This document shows positions 60,350-64,000 of a DNA stretch of 64,000 nucleotides, piece after piece. The notes beneath the pieces were generated by a model. It saw nothing but the letters and a program-made list of their open reading frames with translations. It did not search any database and was not told the DNA's origin. The DNA comes from Feifania hominis (GTDB lineage Bacteria > Bacillota > Clostridia > Oscillospirales > Feifaniaceae), in NCBI RefSeq assembly GCF_014384765.1, contig NZ_JACRSP010000001.1, forward strand, positions 496,001-560,000, written 5' to 3'. How positions within the stretch are numbered: the stretch's first letter is position 1; the number at the start of each line of letters is the position of its first letter. The position numbers and the translations under genes are program-made.

Positions 60350-60374
60350 AAAAGGGGACGCATTTGCCCCCTTT
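60350..60374 (-). terminator. Weak terminator after rplS
   Basis: AAAGGGG and CCCCTTT form a short stem around a 10-base loop between rplS and lepB; partial read-through would lower expression of the downstream genes relative to L19. Confidence 0.55.
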
Positions 60375-60391
60375 ACTTTCCACGTATTCTG

Positions 60392-60733
60392 TTAGATGCG
60401 CTCTTTGACTTTGGCGGCCTTGCCGACTCTGTCTCTGAGGTAGTAGAGTTTGGCTCTGCGGACTTTACCCTTTCTGGAAACTTCAATTCTCTGGATGTTC
60501 GGCGAATGGACCGGGAAAGTCTTCTCAACGCCGACGCCGTAAGAAATTCTTCTCACGGTGAAGCTCTCAGAAATACCGCCGCCCTTTTTGGAGATGATGG
60601 TGCCCTCAAACATCTGAGTTCTCTCACGGGTACCCTCGGTGACCTTGATGTAAACCTTGACGTTGTCGCCCACATTCAGCTGCGGCAGGTCGGTTCTCAG
60701 CTGCTCACTCGTTAAAATCTTTACAAAATCCAT
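60392..60733 (-). CDS. rplS: 50S ribosomal protein L19
   Basis: 113 residues: LRTDLPQLNVGDNVKVYIKV, EGTRERTQMFEGTIISKKGG, ISYGVGVEKTFPVHSPNI and the basic C terminus RRAKLYYLRDRVGKAAKVKE. The ATG has AGGAGG 8 bases upstream; a longer frame extends into the leader. First gene of its operon. Confidence 0.98.
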   Translation of the reverse strand: MDFVKILTSEQLRTDLPQLNVGDNVKVYIKVTEGTRERTQMFEGTIISKKGGGISESFTVRRISYGVGVEKTFPVHSPNIQRIEVSRKGKVRRAKLYYLRDRVGKAAKVKERI

Positions 60734-60806
60734 TGGTGGATCCTCCTTAATCTCGACATTCATGCAGAGCAGTTTGCAGCGGACTGTCTTATTCAATAGC
60801 TTGGAT

Positions 60807-60835
60807 ATTCTATCATGTTTTTGCTTGTTGTGCAA
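60807..60835 (-). promoter_or_regulatory. Promoter of the rplS operon
   Basis: Minus-strand TTGCAC and TAGAAT with a 17-base spacer, about 75 bases before rplS. The short leader could hold an L19 autoregulatory element, but none was recognised with confidence. Confidence 0.7.
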
Positions 60836-60923
60836 GTATTTTTCTCAGCATTTTTTGCGAATGTATCGGTCCGTGATATTTTCCACCTCGGCGGCAATAC
60901 TAGTTCTGGGTGATTTAAGTAAA

Positions 60924-61586
60924 ATGAGTATCGTATTTGTCAGAACGGTCATTCTGTATGCAGCCGTCGTCATTGCCGTACGCGTCATGGGAAAAAAGCA
61001 GATCGGCGAGTTGCAGCCATCAGAGCTTGTGGTTGCCATTTTGATTTCAGAGGTTGCGGCAATTCCCATGCAGTCGACCAACATCCCTCTGCTCTACGGC
61101 ATCATTCCCATCTTTACACTGGTCTCCTGTGAGATCATTGTCTCATTTGTCACGCTCAAGAGCCCGCGCTTGCGCGCCCTTGTCACCGGACACCCGAGTA
61201 TTGTGATCGCAAACGGCCAGATCAACCAGCAGATGATGCACCGGCTGCGCTTCACCATTGACGATCTCTATGAGGAGCTGCACAACAAGGATATCACACA
61301 CCTGGAGTATGTCAGCTATGCAATTCTCGAGACAAATGGAAAGCTGACGGTCTTCCCCGTTGCCGACTACGATCAGAAAAAAACGCAGGACCGCGGCTTT
61401 GAACAGATCCTGGTCAAAGACGGCGTCGTCAACCGCACCATGCTCCAACATCTCAATCTTGACGAGGGCTTTGTTCGCGGCCATCTGGACAAGAAAAAAA
61501 AGCACGATGTATCCGATGTCTTTTTGATGACCATCGACGGCACAAACGCCATTCGCGTCATATTAAAGGAAGAGAAAGCAAAATGA
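60924..61586 (+). CDS. DUF421 family membrane protein (YetF/YkjA-like)
   Basis: 220 residues: three N-terminal membrane helices (about 5-75) with RVMGKKQIGELQPSELVVAI between the first two, then a soluble domain with LVTGHPSIVIANGQINQQMM and LRFTIDDLYEELHNKDITHL, the DUF421 signature, plus DVFLMTIDG at the end. Members are associated with spore or membrane functions in Bacillus, but no activity is fixed. It overlaps the next gene by 4 bases. Confidence 0.92.
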   Translation: MSIVFVRTVILYAAVVIAVRVMGKKQIGELQPSELVVAILISEVAAIPMQSTNIPLLYGIIPIFTLVSCEIIVSFVTLKSPRLRALVTGHPSIVIANGQINQQMMHRLRFTIDDLYEELHNKDITHLEYVSYAILETNGKLTVFPVADYDQKKTQDRGFEQILVKDGVVNRTMLQHLNLDEGFVRGHLDKKKKHDVSDVFLMTIDGTNAIRVILKEEKAK

Positions 61587-61963
61587 AATCAATCGTCATT
61601 GCCATTCTCTGTCTGGCCATTATCATCTGCGGCGCCGGCTTCTGCTATTACCTGCTGCAGGAGCGCTCACACGACATGATTCTCGCTGTCGAACGCGTGG
61701 AGCAATCTCTGCAGGACGGAAGCACTCAGCAGGCGCGAGAGGAAATGGAGCAAATGCTCCGCCAGTTTGAGAGTTATGAGCACTTTATTACCATGGTAAT
61801 GAACCACGAAGAGGTCGATCAGATCAAAAACTATGTAGAGCGCGCCAATGGCTTTATGAAAGTGGGCCGATACGATGAGTTCCAGGTGGAACTCGCCGTT
61901 ATCAAAATGCAGCTCGACCATATGCATGAGGTGGAAATGCTAAACTGGCGCAACATATTTTAA
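61583..61963 (+). CDS. DUF4363 family protein
   Basis: 126 residues with one N-terminal membrane helix (IVIAILCLAIIICGAGFCYY) and a helical extracytoplasmic domain (VERVEQSLQDGS, EEMEQMLRQFESY, QVELAVIKMQLDHMHEVE). It matches the DUF4363 layout, regularly encoded next to DUF421 genes in Clostridia. The two are translationally coupled and may form a complex. Confidence 0.85.
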   Translation: MKSIVIAILCLAIIICGAGFCYYLLQERSHDMILAVERVEQSLQDGSTQQAREEMEQMLRQFESYEHFITMVMNHEEVDQIKNYVERANGFMKVGRYDEFQVELAVIKMQLDHMHEVEMLNWRNIF

Positions 61964-61968
61964 ATGAA

Positions 61969-61998
61969 AAGGCCCCCGACCATGTCGGGGGCCTTTTG
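61969..61998. terminator. Bidirectional terminator between DUF4363 and the purine permease
   Basis: AAAGGCCCCCGAC, a CAT loop and GTCGGGGGCCTTT, with A and T runs at its ends. Confidence 0.9.
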
Positions 61999-62004
61999 CT
62001 CCGG

Positions 62005-63378
62005 TTACCCGGCAATAAACATAAAACGAATGACAAACATCAAAGCGATGACAACGGTAACCCAACTGAAATCTTTGAATTTACCGGTGAATGTCTTGAG
62101 CAGCACATAGGAGATGACGCCAAAGCCGATGCCGATCGCGATGGAGTAGGCAAAGGGCATCATGGCAATCGTCAGAAATGCCGGAATCGCCTCAGTCATG
62201 TCGTCAAACTCAATTTCCTTGACAGAGCTGAGCATGAGCACGCCGACAATGATGAGTGCGGGCGCCGTAGCGGCCGACGGAATGATACCGACCACCGGAG
62301 CGAGGAAGAGAGCCGCCAAAAACAGAATCGCTGTGGTGAACGACGTCAGACCTGTTCTGCCGCCCTCAGCGATGCCGGAGCTGGACTCGACAAACGTCGT
62401 AACGGTGGAGGTTCCAAGGCATGCACCGGCCGCCGTCGCAATCGCATCGCACATGAGCGCCTCTTTCATGCGGGGCATGGAACCGTCCTCATCGAGCATA
62501 TTGTTTTTCTTGGCGGTACCAATCAGAGTTCCGATGGTATCGAACATGTCGACCATCGAAAACGCGATGATGACCATCACAAGGTTGAACACTGCGCCCC
62601 AAAAGCCGTTTTCCGGCTTGAGAAGACCCGCAAAGTCCATCTTAAAGAAAGTCAGCTCAAAGAAGCTGCCGAAGTCCGGCAGACTCAGGGTGAAGCCGGA
62701 GAGGTTGGTGACGCCAAACGGAATGCCGACAATGGTCGTCGCAATAATGCCGATGATGATGGCGCCCTTGACTTTCAGCTTGTAGAGCACGCCGATGATC
62801 AGAACACCGATGAGCGCGACCAGTGCCGTGGCAGCAGCCGGCGTCCACTCGGAGAAGTTCTGCAGTCCCAGAAGGACAGAATCGTTGTTGACAATGATTC
62901 CGGCATTCTGGAAGCCAATAAAGGCAATGAATAAGCCGATACCGGCGGAAATTGCCACTTTCAGATTCTTCGGAATTGCCTTGACAATCGCCTCGCGAAG
63001 ACCGAACAGCGTAATCAGAATAAAGAGCACGCCGGAAATAAAGACGGCCGCCAGCGCCTGGCTGAACGTATAGCCCATGCCGAGCATTACGGTATAGGCA
63101 AAGTAGGCGTTAAGACCCATTCCGGGCGCCTGAGCAAACGGAATTTTGGCATAGACCGCCATGAGCATGGTGCCGATAAATGCCGAGAGACAGGTAGCCA
63201 CAAAGACAGCTGCCTTGTAGCGGTCTGCGTTCGGGTCGCCCATGATGTACAGCGGATCCGTCAGCGTCGTGGGGTTGACAAAGAGAATGTAGGCCATTGT
63301 GAAGAAAGTTGTGATACCCGCAATGACTTCAGTCTTCGCGTCAGTCCCGTGCGCCTTGAGTCCAAAAAACTTGTCCAC
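62005..63378 (-). CDS. NCS2 family purine permease (AzgA/PbuG-like)
   Basis: 457 residues with about 12-14 membrane helices. Family parts: EVIAGITTFFTMAYILFVNP at the start, APGMGLNAYFAYTVMLGMGY (about 85), FIGFQNAGIIVNNDS, SMVDMFDTIGTLIG, and GTSTVTTFVESSSGIAEGG. The AzgA group imports adenine, guanine or hypoxanthine by proton symport. No purine riboswitch was recognised upstream. The GTG start has GGGAGAG 8 bases upstream. Confidence 0.94.
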   Translation of the reverse strand: MDKFFGLKAHGTDAKTEVIAGITTFFTMAYILFVNPTTLTDPLYIMGDPNADRYKAAVFVATCLSAFIGTMLMAVYAKIPFAQAPGMGLNAYFAYTVMLGMGYTFSQALAAVFISGVLFILITLFGLREAIVKAIPKNLKVAISAGIGLFIAFIGFQNAGIIVNNDSVLLGLQNFSEWTPAAATALVALIGVLIIGVLYKLKVKGAIIIGIIATTIVGIPFGVTNLSGFTLSLPDFGSFFELTFFKMDFAGLLKPENGFWGAVFNLVMVIIAFSMVDMFDTIGTLIGTAKKNNMLDEDGSMPRMKEALMCDAIATAAGACLGTSTVTTFVESSSGIAEGGRTGLTSFTTAILFLAALFLAPVVGIIPSAATAPALIIVGVLMLSSVKEIEFDDMTEAIPAFLTIAMMPFAYSIAIGIGFGVISYVLLKTFTGKFKDFSWVTVVIALMFVIRFMFIAG

Positions 63379-63488
63379 GGTTTCATCTCTCCCTTTTATT
63401 TTTTAAAAAGGGTCTCCCCTTTTTAATTCTTCCGCCAAGAAGTTGTCGCTCTGTATGGGAGCTTTGTCAAAAGAGAAAATACCCTGTT

Positions 63489-63517
63489 ATTTTATCATGA
63501 GGATTGTCAAATTGCAA
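63489..63517 (-). promoter_or_regulatory. Promoter of the purine permease gene
   Basis: Minus-strand TTGCAA and TAAAAT with a 17-base spacer, about 110 bases before the start codon. Confidence 0.6.
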
Positions 63518-63567
63518 CGAATTGCCGTGAGACAATCTGTCGTCTTTGTCTTTTCTGTTCTGCTCAC

Positions 63568-63705
63568 CGCCCTGTTCCCCTCGGCCGCATCGGAATCGGC
63601 GACGTCTACAGCGAGGTCGGCGATCTTCCCTATCTCATGAAACGATTCCAGCTCACCGCCTCAGATATTGCCAAAAAGGCAAAAGAGATCATTTCCAGAA
63701 AATAG
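63568..63705 (+). pseudogene. Remnant of the C-terminal end of transketolase
   Basis: The frame ending at TAG reads PVPLGRIGIGDVYSEVG, then LPYLMKRFQLTASDIAKKAK and a basic end. This matches the closing segment of C-terminal transketolase subunits (a PVP-x-RIG start, a Glu/Gly-Asp-x-x-Tyr-Leu segment, then Leu-Thr-Ala-x-x-Ile). No start codon, ribosome site or further transketolase sequence lies upstream; before about 63568 the frame loses similarity. It appears to be the last 45 or so codons of a lost gene, followed by its old terminator. Confidence 0.7.
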
Positions 63706-63710
63706 CTAGT

Positions 63711-63746
63711 ACAAAGGGGGCTGCCTAACGGCAGCCCCCTTTGTAT
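63711..63746. terminator. Terminator after the transketolase remnant
   Basis: ACAAAGGGGGCTGCC, a 4-base loop and the exact 15-base complement. The hairpin is well kept although the gene it served is broken. Confidence 0.85.
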
Positions 63747-63954
63747 ATGTTTACTCCCACTCGTTGCCAAAAGCCACAACTTAACGCTTTTTGTTTATAA
63801 ACCGTGTGATGTGGTTTTCGTATTATTCTGATAATCCATATTATACTGCCTGTATGACGAGGATTTATCAATACCTTATCAGGTGCAATAAAACCGATAA
63901 TTGCCTCCGGATTTTGATTTTTTGCACGCATATTTTTTGTTGATCGTGTAATAG
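63747..63954. other. AT-rich intergenic region without a gene
   Basis: About 200 bases with no coding frame that has a ribosome site and no recognised RNA or repeat. Confidence 0.5.
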
Positions 63955-63983
63955 TTGTAAATTTTATCGATTAATGCTATACT
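63955..63983 (+). promoter_or_regulatory. Promoter reading out of the right edge
   Basis: TTGTAA and TATACT with a 17-base spacer; a gene or RNA should start just beyond the window. Confidence 0.6.
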
Positions 63984-64000
63984 ATAGTCACGCAAATAAT

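Noticed and set aside
63379..63520. A purine riboswitch upstream of the permease
   Set aside because: The leader is short and lacks the conserved purine aptamer loop sequences.
63725..63931. A 68-codon minus-strand frame near the right end
   Set aside because: No ribosome site, AT-driven composition, and its end lies in the terminator stem.

Overview
The window comes from a Gram-positive, endospore-forming anaerobe of the class Clostridia with moderately high GC. This is read from the gene content: SpoIID-like, SpoIIM and CwlD sporulation proteins, a SCIFF peptide with its radical SAM maturase, FeoAB iron uptake under a DtxR-type regulator, two DUF1540-type cysteine-rich small proteins, and typical Firmicutes gene order (dxs-tlyA-nadK-argR-recN; rplS-lepB-rbgA-rnhB-yraN; tig-clpP-clpX). 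No rRNA, prophage, insertion sequence or CRISPR array was seen. Nearly all of the window is chromosomal housekeeping.

Left part (1-21.4 kb). The window opens in an isoprenoid/DNA-repair operon. Between a DUF212 gene and dxs lies about 700 bp without a convincing gene. It starts with a perfect-spacing sigma-A promoter and is followed by a DUF21-like membrane protein. Position, size and partner identify it as an OLE (ornate, large, extremophilic) RNA with its partner OapA; this is the most unusual system here. tyrS follows, then a BlaI repressor with operators and an M56 sensor protease carrying a catalytically degenerate M23 domain. On the minus strand is a lysine-pathway operon (asd-dapA-dapB-ACT protein) headed by a lysine riboswitch and a terminator. 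Next come spoIID-like, queA, tgt, a YerC regulator, a methyltransferase and hslO.

Middle part (21.4-41.6 kb). A five-gene tRNA cluster (Val, Asp, Phe, Gly, Cys) ends at a terminator shared with feoAB. Then come the DtxR-type regulator, an AT-richer polytopic membrane protein, an OB-fold protein, a patatin, yajC, a structured intergenic stretch, and the SCIFF locus (membrane protein, 45-residue peptide, maturase). proC, spoIIM, xerD, a CobO-type adenosyltransferase and a second Xer-like recombinase follow, then an efflux adaptor/permease pair without an adjacent ATPase, radA, cwlD and degV.

Right part (41.6-64 kb). A divisome operon encodes a CdaR/PucR-type regulator, FtsE, FtsX, a PcsB-like coiled-coil M23 hydrolase and a CtpA protease; the regulator gene carries a perfect in-frame 66-bp tandem duplication. 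Then lon-lysA, tig-clpP-clpX (trigger factor has a long Lys/Ala-rich tail), thrC with a dipeptidase, the rplS operon, DUF421/DUF4363 membrane proteins, an NCS2 purine permease and a broken transketolase remnant. Many promoters and intrinsic terminators can be read directly; those with a 16-18 bp spacer or a GC stem plus T-run are listed.
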